Origin: Butyrivibrio sp. AE2015
GTDB taxonomy: Bacteria; Bacillota; Clostridia; Lachnospirales; Lachnospiraceae
Length of the DNA stretch: 64,000 nt
Direction of reading: 5' to 3'
Assembly (NCBI RefSeq): GCF_000420825.1
Contig: NZ_ATVR01000004.1
Coordinates: 122,556-186,555, forward strand
Shown here: piece after piece, positions 18,572 through 27,867 of the stretch
How the letters are laid out: the number at the start of each line of letters is the position of its first letter
How positions within the stretch are numbered: the stretch's first letter is position 1
The notes under the pieces: model-generated
What the model was told of the DNA's origin: nothing
The model's database searches: none
What the model saw: the letters and a program-made list of their open reading frames with translations, nothing else
Program-made: the position numbers and the translations under genes

Positions 18572-20278
18572 ATGGCAAAAAGTCAAAGTGCCAGCCTTGA
18601 CAGGAAAAAGCTTATGGCAGACCCAATCATGGTCTCAACCATTGTGCTTTTGATTGTTTTTTTGACTGTGTTTATTTTGTATCCGCTGGCAATACTGTTG
18701 GTGGATAGCTTTATTTCTGAATCGGGATTTACCTTAGACACATTTAAAAGAGTTATGGAACTGGCAAATTTTAGAAGGGCCATAACCAATACTTTAAAAG
18801 TAGGATTTTTAGTGGGCATTGCATCTGCCCTTATCGGACTTTTATTTGCATATGTGGAGGTCTATGTAAAGCTCCGCACAAGATTCATGGAAGGACTCTT
18901 TAAGGTGGTATCAATGCTTCCTGTTGTTTCACCGCCATTTGTTCTTTCACTTTCAATGATCATGCTTTTTGGAAAAGCAGGAATCATAACACGATTTCTT
19001 TTGAAAATTTATGACAACAGCGTGTATGGCTTTTGGGGAATTGCAATAGTACAGACACTTACCTTTTTCCCTGTCTGCTATATGATGCTGAAAGGTCTTT
19101 TGAAAAATATCGATCCATCCCTGGAAGAAGCTGCAAGGGACATGGGAGCTTCAAGATTTAAAGTATTTATGACAGTGACACTGCCTCTTATCCTTCCGGG
19201 CCTTGGAAATGCGTTTTTAGTAACATTCATTGAGTCAATAGCAGATTTCGCCAACCCAATGATCATCGGCGGATCATATGATACTCTTGCAACAACCATA
19301 TATCTTCAGATAACAGGTGCGTATGATAAGCAGGGAGCTGCAGCGATGGCGGTAGTTCTTTTAGCAATAACACTTGTAATGTTCATTGTCCAGAAGTATT
19401 ACCTTGAGGCTAAGAGTACCGCCACACTTTCAGGAAAGGCTTCAAGAGAAAGAATGCTCATCACTGATAAGAGTGTAACCGTTCCTTTGACGATCCTCTG
19501 CTCAGCACTGGCGATCTTCGTTATCATCATGTACATCTGTGTTCCTTTTGGGGCAATGTTCCGTACATGGGGATACGATTTCCACCTGACATTTAAGTGG
19601 TTTGGACTTGTCTTTACCAAGTATAAGGGCCTTAAGGCCTTTAAAGACAGTTTCGTCCTGTCACTTATCTCTGCGCCGATCACAGCTCTTTTATCCATGA
19701 TCATTTCTTATCTTGTTGTAAAAAGAAAATTCAAGGCAAAGGGATTTATCGAAGCTGTTTCAATGCTTGCCATGGCTGTTCCCGGTACTGTTCTTGGTAT
19801 TGGATACATAAGAGGTTTCTCCGGGGGCCTTTTTGGAACCGGAATCCTTCAGGGGCTTTACGGAACAGGTGCTATTCTTGTTATCGTATTTATTGTTCGT
19901 AGTCTTCCCACAGGAACGCGAAGCGGAATATCAGCTCTTCGGCAGATTGACAAGAGCATAGAAGAATCAGCTTATGACATGGGAGCAGACAGTTTTAAAG
20001 TATTTATGACTGTGACACTTCCACTTATCAAGGATAGTTTCCTGAGCGGCTTTGTAACATCATTTGTCCGTAGTATTACAGCTATCAGTGCGATCATACT
20101 TCTTGTTACACCGTCTTATCTGCTTATTACGGTTCAGATCAATGAGTTTGCAGAAAAAGGATCTTATGGCATTGCCTGTGCTTTTGCCACAATTCTTATC
20201 TGCATAACCTATGGAGCTGTTTTGATAATGAATATGATCATTAAGCGATTTGGAACAAGTAAAAGAGTGATGGAATGA
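18572..20278 (+). CDS. Fused two-domain ABC importer permease
   Basis: A 568-residue inner-membrane protein with about 12 membrane segments, built as two permease halves in tandem. Each half has the coupling-helix motif that meets the ATPase: EEAARDMGASRFKVFMTVTLPL in the first and EESAYDMGADSFKVFMTVTLPL in the second. This doubled layout is usual for ferric and phosphonate importers (AfuB/FbpB type). The start ATG 18572 is preceded by AAGGAGGA; the frame remains open back into the previous gene, without start signals. It works with the lipoprotein at 17335 and the ATPase at 20347. Confidence 0.9.
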   Translation: MAKSQSASLDRKKLMADPIMVSTIVLLIVFLTVFILYPLAILLVDSFISESGFTLDTFKRVMELANFRRAITNTLKVGFLVGIASALIGLLFAYVEVYVKLRTRFMEGLFKVVSMLPVVSPPFVLSLSMIMLFGKAGIITRFLLKIYDNSVYGFWGIAIVQTLTFFPVCYMMLKGLLKNIDPSLEEAARDMGASRFKVFMTVTLPLILPGLGNAFLVTFIESIADFANPMIIGGSYDTLATTIYLQITGAYDKQGAAAMAVVLLAITLVMFIVQKYYLEAKSTATLSGKASRERMLITDKSVTVPLTILCSALAIFVIIMYICVPFGAMFRTWGYDFHLTFKWFGLVFTKYKGLKAFKDSFVLSLISAPITALLSMIISYLVVKRKFKAKGFIEAVSMLAMAVPGTVLGIGYIRGFSGGLFGTGILQGLYGTGAILVIVFIVRSLPTGTRSGISALRQIDKSIEESAYDMGADSFKVFMTVTLPLIKDSFLSGFVTSFVRSITAISAIILLVTPSYLLITVQINEFAEKGSYGIACAFATILICITYGAVLIMNMIIKRFGTSKRVME

Positions 20279-20286
20279 AACCCTGG

Positions 20287-20315
20287 TGGACCATGGGGAC
20301 GGGGTTCGTGGTCCA
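20287..20315 (+). repeat. Second, shortened copy of the GGGGACGGGG palindrome
   Basis: TGGACCA (20287-20293) pairs with TGGTCCA (20309-20315) around a loop carrying GGGGACGGGGTT. The 15 bases at 20292-20306 are identical to 14499-14513. It lies in the 68-base gap between permease and ATPase genes, begins 8 bases after a stop codon, as the first copy begins just after one, and appears to be the same element with changed arms. Confidence 0.7.
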
Positions 20316-20346
20316 TTTTTCGAAAACATAGATGGAGAGGAATATT

Positions 20347-21408
20347 ATGGCAAAAGAGAAAAAAGGCGTACGCCTTGAACATATTTCAAAAATATATAAA
20401 GACCCAAAGACCGGAAAAGATTTCTATGCAGTAAAGGATGCAAATATAGAGATAGAACCTGGAAGCTTTGTGACACTGCTTGGACCTTCAGGCTGTGGAA
20501 AAACTACAACCCTTCGAATGATTGCAGGATTTGAGAGCCCGGATGAGGGAGAGATATACCTTGGAAATGAGGCTATCAATGCCTTAACACCTAATAAAAG
20601 AGATACTGCAATGGTTTTCCAAAGCTATGCGCTCCTTCCTCACTACAACATTTTTGACAACGTAGCTTATGGACTTAAGCTTCGCAAGATGGACAAAGAT
20701 GTTATAAAGAAAAAAGTTACTGACATATTGGCACTTGTGGGACTTGAAGGTATGGAAAACCGAATGACAAATCAGCTTTCTGGTGGACAGCAGCAGAGAG
20801 TAGCCCTTGCAAGAGCGCTTGTTATTGAACCGGGAGTTCTTTTGTTTGATGAGCCCTTATCAAACCTTGATGCCAAGCTCCGTGTATCCATGCGTACCGA
20901 GATCCGCAGAATCCAGCAGGAGGCAGGAATTACCGCTATTTATGTAACTCATGACCAAAGTGAGGCCATGGCTATTTCTGATAAAGTAATCATTATGAAC
21001 AAAGGCCTTGTTGAGCAGATATCAACTCCACAGGAAGCTTACTATTATCCAAACAACAAGTTTGTTGCCGACTTTATCGGCGAAGCTAATTTCATGAGTG
21101 CCACCGTGAAAGCACAGGATACAGTTGTTATTGATGGGGCAGAAGTTAAGTGCGCAACAGGAAATATGGAGATCGGGGCATCCTGCAGTGTTGTACTGAG
21201 ACCTGAAGGAGCATATCTTGGCGATACAGGTGCTATTAAGGGAAAAGTTATGTATTCCTGCTTTATGGGTGCATATCAGGATTATCACATCCAGGTTGCA
21301 GATGCTCTTGTTAAGATCCAGGAGTACAATCCAAAGAACCGCAAGATTTACAATGTAGGTGATGAGGCTTATCTAAACTTCCAGGAAAACACACTTTACG
21401 CACTGTAA
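20347..21408 (+). CDS. ABC transporter ATPase of the ferric/phosphonate-type importer
   Basis: A 353-residue ATPase. Walker A is GPSGCGKT (46-53), the Q-loop is in VFQSYALLPHYNIFDNVAYGL, the signature is LSGGQQQRVALARAL, Walker B is LLFDEPLSNLDAK and the switch His is in YVTHDQSEAMA. The C-terminal part (about 270-353) is a TOBE-like regulatory domain typical of AfuC/PotA proteins. ATG 20347 is chosen (GGAGAGG upstream) over ATG 20332. It completes the importer operon begun at 17335. Confidence 0.92.
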   Translation: MAKEKKGVRLEHISKIYKDPKTGKDFYAVKDANIEIEPGSFVTLLGPSGCGKTTTLRMIAGFESPDEGEIYLGNEAINALTPNKRDTAMVFQSYALLPHYNIFDNVAYGLKLRKMDKDVIKKKVTDILALVGLEGMENRMTNQLSGGQQQRVALARALVIEPGVLLFDEPLSNLDAKLRVSMRTEIRRIQQEAGITAIYVTHDQSEAMAISDKVIIMNKGLVEQISTPQEAYYYPNNKFVADFIGEANFMSATVKAQDTVVIDGAEVKCATGNMEIGASCSVVLRPEGAYLGDTGAIKGKVMYSCFMGAYQDYHIQVADALVKIQEYNPKNRKIYNVGDEAYLNFQENTLYAL

Positions 21409-21537
21409 AACAAAAAGTGAGAGCAATTATTATAAATACAGCAAGGAATGAAATAGATTCTGTCATTCCCTGAATGTATTATAATAACTATCACAATATC
21501 TTTTGGATATTATTTTATGGGGAATGGAGTGAGTTTT

Positions 21538-22236
21538 ATGAACGGAATGACTATACTTGAGTTTTTAGAAGGGACCAGCGATATTGCTGTAGCAATAAGG
21601 CTTATTTTGGCGACGCTCTTTGGATGCCTTGTGGGCTGGGAGAGAGTAGTCAAAAGACATAGCGCAGGTATTAAGACCTTTGCACTTGTGAGCCTTGGAA
21701 GTGCTGTTACTACGGCGCTTAATATATACCTGGCTATGCTTCCCGGGCTTTCGGCTGATACCAGCAGAATCCCGGCGGGTGTTGTAAGCGGCATCGGCTT
21801 TTTGGGAGCAGGGACTATCCTTGTTACAGGCCGTAAGCAGATCAAGGGACTTACAACTGCAGCAACCCTCTGGGTCACAGCCTGCATGGGAATGGCCATT
21901 GGTGGAGGATACCTGGTAGTTGGCACTGTCTGCTTCGTACTCATAATGATAGCTAACGTTATCCTTATGCAGCTTAGCAAAGTGGTTGAGGAATACAGTA
22001 AGTACCTGAGTCTTTACATTGAAGTCAATAAGAACGCAGGTGTAAAAAAGCTGTCAAAATGGATATCAGATCAGGGCTTTGAAGTCAGCAGTATGACAAA
22101 GAGCAAAGAAAAGACTCTTCTTTCATCTGATGCTGCACTTATTGTAGACATTGATTTTGATAGAAAGAGATCCCATCGGGAAGTAATAAATGCTCTAAAT
22201 GAGCTTGATTTTGTGAGTTACGTTGAAGAAATCTGA
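21538..22236 (+). CDS. MgtC/SapB family membrane protein
   Basis: A 232-residue protein with an MgtC-type membrane domain (four or five segments in about 1-150: IAVAIRLILATLFGCLVGWER, AGIKTFALVSLGSA, GVVSGIGFLGAGTILVTG, TTAATLWVTACMGMAIGGG) and a soluble C-terminal ACT-like domain (about 160-232). MgtC proteins are linked to growth at low magnesium and to ATP synthase control in some pathogens; the role here is unknown. ATG 21538 has a GGAG site; ATG 21517 would add seven residues. It stands alone, with a terminator behind it. Confidence 0.88.
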   Translation: MNGMTILEFLEGTSDIAVAIRLILATLFGCLVGWERVVKRHSAGIKTFALVSLGSAVTTALNIYLAMLPGLSADTSRIPAGVVSGIGFLGAGTILVTGRKQIKGLTTAATLWVTACMGMAIGGGYLVVGTVCFVLIMIANVILMQLSKVVEEYSKYLSLYIEVNKNAGVKKLSKWISDQGFEVSSMTKSKEKTLLSSDAALIVDIDFDRKRSHREVINALNELDFVSYVEEI

Positions 22237-22294
22237 TCATCAGATGTGGTTTTTATGAGTGGGATAAGCGCTGGCAAAACAGCGAAAGATCAGG

Positions 22295-22322
22295 AAAAGG
22301 CTGTGATTGACACAGCCTTTTT
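22295..22322 (+). terminator. Rho-independent terminator after the MgtC-like gene
   Basis: A 9-base stem AAGGCTGTG/CACAGCCTT (22297-22305, 22311-22319), loop ATTGA, flanked by A's upstream and T's downstream. Confidence 0.85.
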
Positions 22323-22390
22323 CATTTTGTAAAATAATAACGCATGCTCTTTTAAATAACATAATTATTTTACTGTTGGGGAGGGATATC

Positions 22391-22942
22391 ATGTCCAGAA
22401 AAGCAACCATAACTCAAAAAGAAATCGTAAATGCGGCATTTAAGATCACAAGGAAAGAGGGCTTTGAGCAGATCACATCGAGAAAACTAGCTGCGCAGGC
22501 AGGATGCTCTACACAGCCTATTTTCCGTATCTACGAGAATATGGATGCACTTAAGATAGACGTTTATAATAAAGCGGCAGCTTATTATGAAGACTACTAC
22601 AATGACAGTGCCAAGACTCACGACACACCATTCGTTGATCTTGGACTTGCTTATATTGGTTTTGCACAGAAATATCCACATCTTTTCAGACTTCTTTTTC
22701 TCTCTGAAAAAGACAAGGATACAAAGAGTATGTATGATCTTGTAAATGGATCAGCTGAGAATGTTGTAAAGGAGATCAGCAAGGCTCAGAGCATGGGGGT
22801 AAAAAATGCACAGCAGCTGTTTATGCAGATGTGGGTATTTATCCATGGTGCAGGATGCATGGCAGTAACAGGTGATTTCGATCTTGATGAAGCTGCTTCA
22901 GTAGAGATGCTTGAGTCTGCGTATAAGGCATTTAGTCTATGA
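22391..22942 (+). CDS. TetR family transcriptional regulator
   Basis: A 183-residue repressor-type protein. The N-terminal helix-turn-helix is clear (ITQKEIVNAAFKITRKEG, ITSRKLAAQAGCSTQPIFRIYENMDALK). The C-terminal ligand/dimer domain (about 60-183) is of the kind with FVDLGLAYIGFAQKYPHLFRLLF. ATG 22391 follows GGGGAGGGA. Its stop overlaps the start of the RpiR gene (ATGA), so the two regulators are translationally coupled, an unusual pairing. The target is unknown. Confidence 0.88.
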   Translation: MSRKATITQKEIVNAAFKITRKEGFEQITSRKLAAQAGCSTQPIFRIYENMDALKIDVYNKAAAYYEDYYNDSAKTHDTPFVDLGLAYIGFAQKYPHLFRLLFLSEKDKDTKSMYDLVNGSAENVVKEISKAQSMGVKNAQQLFMQMWVFIHGAGCMAVTGDFDLDEAASVEMLESAYKAFSL

Positions 22943-23877
22943 AGTTCGAAAATGATGTTGATGTGATCACCCGAATAAATGAATGCTATCCCAAGATGAG
23001 CAAAGGCAAGAAATCAATTGCTCTTTACATCTGCGATCACTATGAACAGGCAGTATTTATGACAGCAGCAGAGGTTGGCAAGATTGTTGGCATGAGCGAA
23101 TCTACAGTAGTAAGATTTGCCATGAGCCTTGGATATGATGGATATCCTCAGTTCCAAAAAGCTCTCTCTGTCTGGGTTAGCGACAAATTTGGTTCAGTTG
23201 AGAAGGTTGGGCGTAAGTTTGGAAAAAGCAGTGACGGAGAAATTCTGCAGACCATCCTCAGGTCAGATATATCCAACATTGAGCAGACTATAAATAATAT
23301 TGATGTTGCGGCATTTAAGACAGCTGTTGATATTATTTTAAAGGCCAAGACTGTTTATATCGTGGGACTTAGAAGCTGCGAGCCTTTGGCGGATTTTTTA
23401 CATTTTTATCTGAACATTATCAGGGGCAACAATGTTCTTATAAAGACTACAAGTGTTTCTGAAATGTTTGAGCAGATGATAAGGATCAACGACAGGGATT
23501 GTATAATAGGTATAAGCTTTCCAAGGTACTCCATGAGAACCTTAAAGTGCATGGAGTTTGCCAATGACAGAAATGCCAAGGTTATAACTATTACAGATTC
23601 TGTTCATTCACCGATGAATCTGTATTCTTCCTGCAATCTTTTGGCAAAAAGTGAGATGGCATCAATTGTTGACTCACTTGTGGCACCACTTAGCGTTATA
23701 AACGCTTTGGTTGTCGCTCTTTGCATGAGAAGACCTGCTGATGTAAAGGCAGATCTGAAAATGCTGGAAGAGGCCTGGAACAATTATCAGGTATATTTAA
23801 ACGATGAAATAGACTTTGCTTCTGATGCACCTATGATAGGACTTCCGCTTCAGAACAGGCCTAAAGAGTCAGAGTAA
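22939..23877 (+). CDS. MurR/RpiR family regulator with SIS domain
   Basis: A 312-residue regulator. The N-terminal HTH_6 domain (about 1-85) includes KSIALYICDHYEQAVFMTAAEVGKIVGMSESTVVRFAMSLGYDGYPQFQ. A SIS sugar-phosphate-binding domain follows (about 125-255: VYIVGLRSCEPLADFLHFYLNII, CIIGISFPRYSMRTLKCMEFA). Such proteins sense phosphosugars. It overlaps the TetR gene by 4 bases and precedes the flavoprotein gene by 11 bases, suggesting one operon. No sugar-metabolism gene is adjacent, so the effector cannot be named. Confidence 0.9.
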   Translation: MKFENDVDVITRINECYPKMSKGKKSIALYICDHYEQAVFMTAAEVGKIVGMSESTVVRFAMSLGYDGYPQFQKALSVWVSDKFGSVEKVGRKFGKSSDGEILQTILRSDISNIEQTINNIDVAAFKTAVDIILKAKTVYIVGLRSCEPLADFLHFYLNIIRGNNVLIKTTSVSEMFEQMIRINDRDCIIGISFPRYSMRTLKCMEFANDRNAKVITITDSVHSPMNLYSSCNLLAKSEMASIVDSLVAPLSVINALVVALCMRRPADVKADLKMLEEAWNNYQVYLNDEIDFASDAPMIGLPLQNRPKESE

Positions 23878-23888
23878 GAGGATTTTTA

Positions 23889-25145
23889 ATGAAGAAAATT
23901 GCAATAATTGGCTGCGGGGCAGCCGGTATGATGGCGGCGCTTTCTGCAGCTTCTGGCGGCAGCAGCGTCACTATTTTTGAAAAAAATGAAAAGCCCGGAA
24001 AGAAGATCTACATAACAGGAAAAGGCAGATGTAATGTTACAAATGCCTGTGCTGTAGAGGACTACTTTGGCTTTGTGCGCAGGAATGCGAGATTTTTATA
24101 CAGCGCTGTTTATGGCTTTGATAATAGTGCAGTTATGGACTTTTTTGAGAATAACAATTGTCATCTGAAAATAGAGAGGGGAGAGAGGGTTTTCCCTGTA
24201 TCTGACCACTCTTCAGATATTATAAGAGCCTTGTTTGATGCTGTTAAAAAGGCAGGAGTACAGGTGTTATTTGATACAACTGTTTTATCTGTTGAGGCAT
24301 CAGGAGGAAGAGTGAGCGCAGTCACCTATTCATCTGGCGATGACCCGATTACAAGAGAAGAGTTTGACGCTGTGATCGTGTGCACTGGTGGAATGTCTTA
24401 TCCTTCAACTGGTTCTACAGGAGATGGGTACAGATTTGCAAAAGACTTGGGACACAGCATCGTTACGCCTGCTCCTTCACTTGTTCCTTTTGAGATAAAG
24501 GAAAGCTGGTGCAAGGACCTTCAGGGATTGTCACTTAAAAATGTCGGACTTAAGATGTTCACCATTGACAGCAGGTCTGCCAAAAAGAGAAAACCTGTAT
24601 ATGACGGCTTTGGCGAGATGCTCTTTACCCACTTTGGGATCAGCGGTCCCCTTGTTCTTACAGCAAGCTGCTATTATGATAAAGAAAAAGAATATGAGCT
24701 CTTCCTTGATCTGAAGCCTGCGCTTAATGAAGAACAGCTTGATAAAAGAGTTTTGAGGGATTTTGAGGAAGGCCTTAATAAGAGCTTTAAAAATATTTTG
24801 GGAGGTCTTTTCCCTTCAAAAATGATTCCTGTTATGATAAAGTTGTCAGGAATTGATTCTGAAAAGAAGGTTAATGAGATCACCAAAGAGGAAAGACTTG
24901 CCTTTGTAAAGCTAATAAAGAGCGTTCCTATGACGATAACCGGTACAAGGGGCTTTAATGAAGCTATCATTACAAAGGGCGGAGTTAATGTAAAAGAGAT
25001 AAATCCTTCCACTATGGAATCCAAGATTGTCTCAGGCCTTTACTTTGCAGGAGAAGTTATTGACGTAGATACTGAAACCGGAGGCTACAATCTTCAGGTT
25101 GCCTGGTCTACGGGACATCTTGCGGGCGAAAGCGCGGCAATGTAA
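23889..25145 (+). CDS. HI0933/YhiN-type flavoprotein (NAD(P)/FAD-dependent oxidoreductase)
   Basis: A 418-residue protein with the FAD-binding start IAIIGCGAAGMMAALSAA, an inner motif KKIYITGKGRCNVTNA characteristic of the HI0933 family, a central TGGMSYPSTGSTGDGYRFA and the closing GLYFAGEVIDVDTETGGYNLQVAWSTG. Length is typical for the family (about 400-420). The biochemical reaction of this family is not well established. It lies between rpiR and cmk; the same neighbour order (flavoprotein, cmk, ispH, rpsA) is common in Clostridia. Confidence 0.9.
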   Translation: MKKIAIIGCGAAGMMAALSAASGGSSVTIFEKNEKPGKKIYITGKGRCNVTNACAVEDYFGFVRRNARFLYSAVYGFDNSAVMDFFENNNCHLKIERGERVFPVSDHSSDIIRALFDAVKKAGVQVLFDTTVLSVEASGGRVSAVTYSSGDDPITREEFDAVIVCTGGMSYPSTGSTGDGYRFAKDLGHSIVTPAPSLVPFEIKESWCKDLQGLSLKNVGLKMFTIDSRSAKKRKPVYDGFGEMLFTHFGISGPLVLTASCYYDKEKEYELFLDLKPALNEEQLDKRVLRDFEEGLNKSFKNILGGLFPSKMIPVMIKLSGIDSEKKVNEITKEERLAFVKLIKSVPMTITGTRGFNEAIITKGGVNVKEINPSTMESKIVSGLYFAGEVIDVDTETGGYNLQVAWSTGHLAGESAAM

Positions 25146-25173
25146 GATATTTTTATAAGGAGTTTTTAGATTT

Positions 25174-25839
25174 ATGAGTAAGCAGATTGCAATAGACGGA
25201 CCTGCAGGAGCAGGAAAAAGCACAATAGCCAAAAAAGTGGCTGCAGAGCTTGGTTTTATCTATGTTGATACAGGTGCTATGTACAGAGCCATGGCTTTAT
25301 ATATGATAAAAAACGGTATCAGAGCAGATGAGCCGGAAAAGATAAGTGCTACCTGTGAAAGTGCCGATATTACTATCAGACACGAGAACGGTGAACAGGT
25401 TGTTTTGTTAAACGGAGAAAATGTCAATGGTCTTATCAGAACAGAAGAAGTGGGGAATATGGCTTCCGCAAGCTCTGTAAACGGTGATGTCAGAAGAAAG
25501 CTTGTAGAGCTTCAGCAGAAGCTTGCTAGTGAAGCTGACGTTGTAATGGATGGCCGTGATATAGGAACAGTAGTGCTTCCAAATGCTGATGTTAAGGTAT
25601 ATCTAACAGCAAGCTCTAAAGTAAGAGCTGAACGCAGATTCAAAGAACTCACTGCGAAGGGAGAAAACTGTGACATTGATGTGATCGAAAAAGATATTAT
25701 TGAGAGAGATTACAGAGACATGCACAGGGAGATATCCCCGCTTAAACAGGCTGATGATGCAACACTGGTAGATTCTTCAGATATGACAATTGATGAAGTT
25801 GCAAAGACAATTGTTGACCTTTATAGGAAAAGTATCTGA
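25174..25839 (+). CDS. cmk: Cytidylate kinase
   Basis: A 221-residue kinase that phosphorylates CMP and dCMP. It has the P-loop DGPAGAGKSTIAK (8-20), the NMP-binding VDTGAMYRAMAL, DGRDIGTVVLPNADVKVYLTAS, and the lid region RRFKELTAKGE followed by RDYRDMHREISPLKQADDA. The start has AAGGAG before it. It is 37 bases upstream of ispH in the conserved cmk-ispH-rpsA block. Length is typical. Confidence 0.95.
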   Translation: MSKQIAIDGPAGAGKSTIAKKVAAELGFIYVDTGAMYRAMALYMIKNGIRADEPEKISATCESADITIRHENGEQVVLLNGENVNGLIRTEEVGNMASASSVNGDVRRKLVELQQKLASEADVVMDGRDIGTVVLPNADVKVYLTASSKVRAERRFKELTAKGENCDIDVIEKDIIERDYRDMHREISPLKQADDATLVDSSDMTIDEVAKTIVDLYRKSI

Positions 25840-25875
25840 GAATTTGTGTAATTGATATAGGAAGGCAGTAAGTAA

Positions 25876-26730
25876 ATGGAAGTAATAGTTGCTGAGCATG
25901 CCGGCTTTTGTTTTGGAGTTACAAAAGCTGTTGAAACTGTATATGATCAGATAAAGAACTCATCTGATGTGAATATTTATACATACGGACCTATTATCCA
26001 CAATGAGATAGTTGTCAGCGACCTTGAGAAAAAAGGCGTAAAAGTGATAAACTCAGTAGAGGAGCTTGAGGGTATCTCAGAGGGAACTATAGTGATAAGA
26101 TCCCACGGGGTTACCAAGGAAGTTCATCAGAAAATTGAGGAAACCGGACTGAATATCATTGATGCTACATGTCCTTTTGTAAAAAGAATCCATAAAATTG
26201 TGGATGAGGAGAGCAAAGCCGGAAAAAGTATCATAGTAGTAGGCAGTGCAAATCATCCTGAAGTCGAAGGAATCGTTAGTTATGCAAGAGGTCCTGTATT
26301 TGTGATCGACTCACCAAAAGAGGCAGAAAATTTCAACGAAAACAGGGAACTGGAATACACATTAGTGTCCCAGACTACATTTAACAGGAATAAATTTCAA
26401 GAAACCGTTGAAATCTTTGAAAATAACGGTTACAATATTAATATTGTGAATACTATATGCAATGCAACCGACGAACGTCAGTCAGAAGCTGAGGAAATTG
26501 CAACCAAAGCGGATGCCATGATAGTCATTGGTGGCGCCCACAGTTCTAATTCCAGGAAACTGTATGACATATGCAGTCAGAAATGTGAGCAGACATATTT
26601 TATTCAAACCCTGGAAGACTTGCATTTTAATAAAAATAATGACATCAAGCTTGTAGGGATTACCGCCGGGGCATCAACCCCAAAGAACATTATCGAGGAG
26701 GTTCAGAATTATGTCAGAACAAACTTTTGA
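25876..26730 (+). CDS. ispH: 4-hydroxy-3-methylbut-2-enyl diphosphate reductase
   Basis: A 284-residue iron-sulfur enzyme that makes isopentenyl and dimethylallyl diphosphate at the end of the MEP pathway. The three cluster cysteines are in HAGFCFGV, DATCPFVKRIH and NTICNATDERQ; the substrate histidines are in IIHNEIV and SHGVTKEVH, and SSNSRKL is present. In several Clostridia IspH and ribosomal protein S1 are one fused protein; here the reading frames overlap by 20 bases instead. Confidence 0.95.
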   Translation: MEVIVAEHAGFCFGVTKAVETVYDQIKNSSDVNIYTYGPIIHNEIVVSDLEKKGVKVINSVEELEGISEGTIVIRSHGVTKEVHQKIEETGLNIIDATCPFVKRIHKIVDEESKAGKSIIVVGSANHPEVEGIVSYARGPVFVIDSPKEAENFNENRELEYTLVSQTTFNRNKFQETVEIFENNGYNINIVNTICNATDERQSEAEEIATKADAMIVIGGAHSSNSRKLYDICSQKCEQTYFIQTLEDLHFNKNNDIKLVGITAGASTPKNIIEEVQNYVRTNF

Positions 26731-27850
26731 ACAGATGCTTAACGAATCGTTCAAAACAATTCACACAGGGGAGGTTGTTGAGGGAACTGTTATTGACGTT
26801 AAGCCTGACGAGATAATCCTTAACATTGGTTACAAGTCCGACGGTATCTTAACAAAGAGCGAATACAGCAACGACAACAGTATTGACCTTACAACCGCCG
26901 TTAAAGTTGGTGACACAATGGACGTTAAGGTTCTTAAGACCAACGACGCAGACGGACAGGTTATTCTTTCATACAAGAGACTTGCCATCGACAGAGGCAA
27001 CAAGAGAATTGAGGAAGCCTTCAATAATAAAGAGGTACTTACAGCTAAGGTTGTTCAGGTACTTGAGGGTGGACTTACAGTAGTAGTTGATGAAGTTAGA
27101 ATCTTCATTCCTGCAAGCCTTGTTTCTGATAGCTATGAGAAAGATCTTTCAAAGTATCAGGATCAGGAAATTCAGTTCGTTGTAACTGAGTACAACCCTA
27201 AGAGAAGAAGATATATCGGAAACAGAAGAATGCTTGTTACAGCTGAGAAGGCTGAAGCAGCTAAGAAACTCTTTGATTCTATCAAGGCTGGCGATGTTGT
27301 TGACGGTATCGTTAAGAATGTTACAGATTTCGGTGCTTTCATCGATCTTGGTGGAGCAGACGGACTTCTTCATATTTCAGAGATGAGTTGGGGACGTGTT
27401 GAGAGCCCTAAGAAAGTATTCAAGGTTGGCGACACAGTTAAAGTTCTTGTTAAGTCAATTGATGGCAGCAAGATTGCTCTTTCAAGAAAGTTCGACAACG
27501 AGAATCCTTGGAAGGATGCTACAGAGAAATATGCTGTAGGCAACATCGTAAAGGGTAAAGTTGCAAGAATGACAGACTTTGGTGCTTTCGTAGAGCTTGA
27601 GCCTGGTATTGATGCACTTCTTCATGTTTCTCAGATCGCTAAAGAGCATGTTGAGAAGCCAGCTGATGTACTTAAGGTAGGTCAGGAAGTTGAAGCTAAG
27701 ATTGTGGACTTCAACGAGGAGGAGAAGAAGATCAGCCTTTCAATCAAGGCTATGTTCGCTCCAGAGCCTAGCGAAGAAGCAGCTGAAGACGGAGACGTTG
27801 TTTCAGTTGATATCGATAAAGTAATCGCTGAGCAGAACGAAGAGAACTAA
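26711..27850 (+). CDS. rpsA: 30S ribosomal protein S1
   Basis: A 379-residue S1 protein with four S1 RNA-binding repeats (about 16-90, 105-170, 190-260 and 275-345), the last two being the most canonical (GIVKNVTDFGAFIDLGGADGLLHISEMSW and GKVARMTDFGAFVELEPGIDALLHVSQI). It is shorter than the six-repeat proteobacterial S1 and typical of Firmicutes. The start lies inside ispH with an AGGAGG at 26697-26702. Codon bias is strong, as for a highly expressed gene. A strong terminator follows. Confidence 0.93.
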   Translation: MSEQTFEQMLNESFKTIHTGEVVEGTVIDVKPDEIILNIGYKSDGILTKSEYSNDNSIDLTTAVKVGDTMDVKVLKTNDADGQVILSYKRLAIDRGNKRIEEAFNNKEVLTAKVVQVLEGGLTVVVDEVRIFIPASLVSDSYEKDLSKYQDQEIQFVVTEYNPKRRRYIGNRRMLVTAEKAEAAKKLFDSIKAGDVVDGIVKNVTDFGAFIDLGGADGLLHISEMSWGRVESPKKVFKVGDTVKVLVKSIDGSKIALSRKFDNENPWKDATEKYAVGNIVKGKVARMTDFGAFVELEPGIDALLHVSQIAKEHVEKPADVLKVGQEVEAKIVDFNEEEKKISLSIKAMFAPEPSEEAAEDGDVVSVDIDKVIAEQNEEN

Positions 27851-27867
27851 TCAGATTTGATTTCTTT

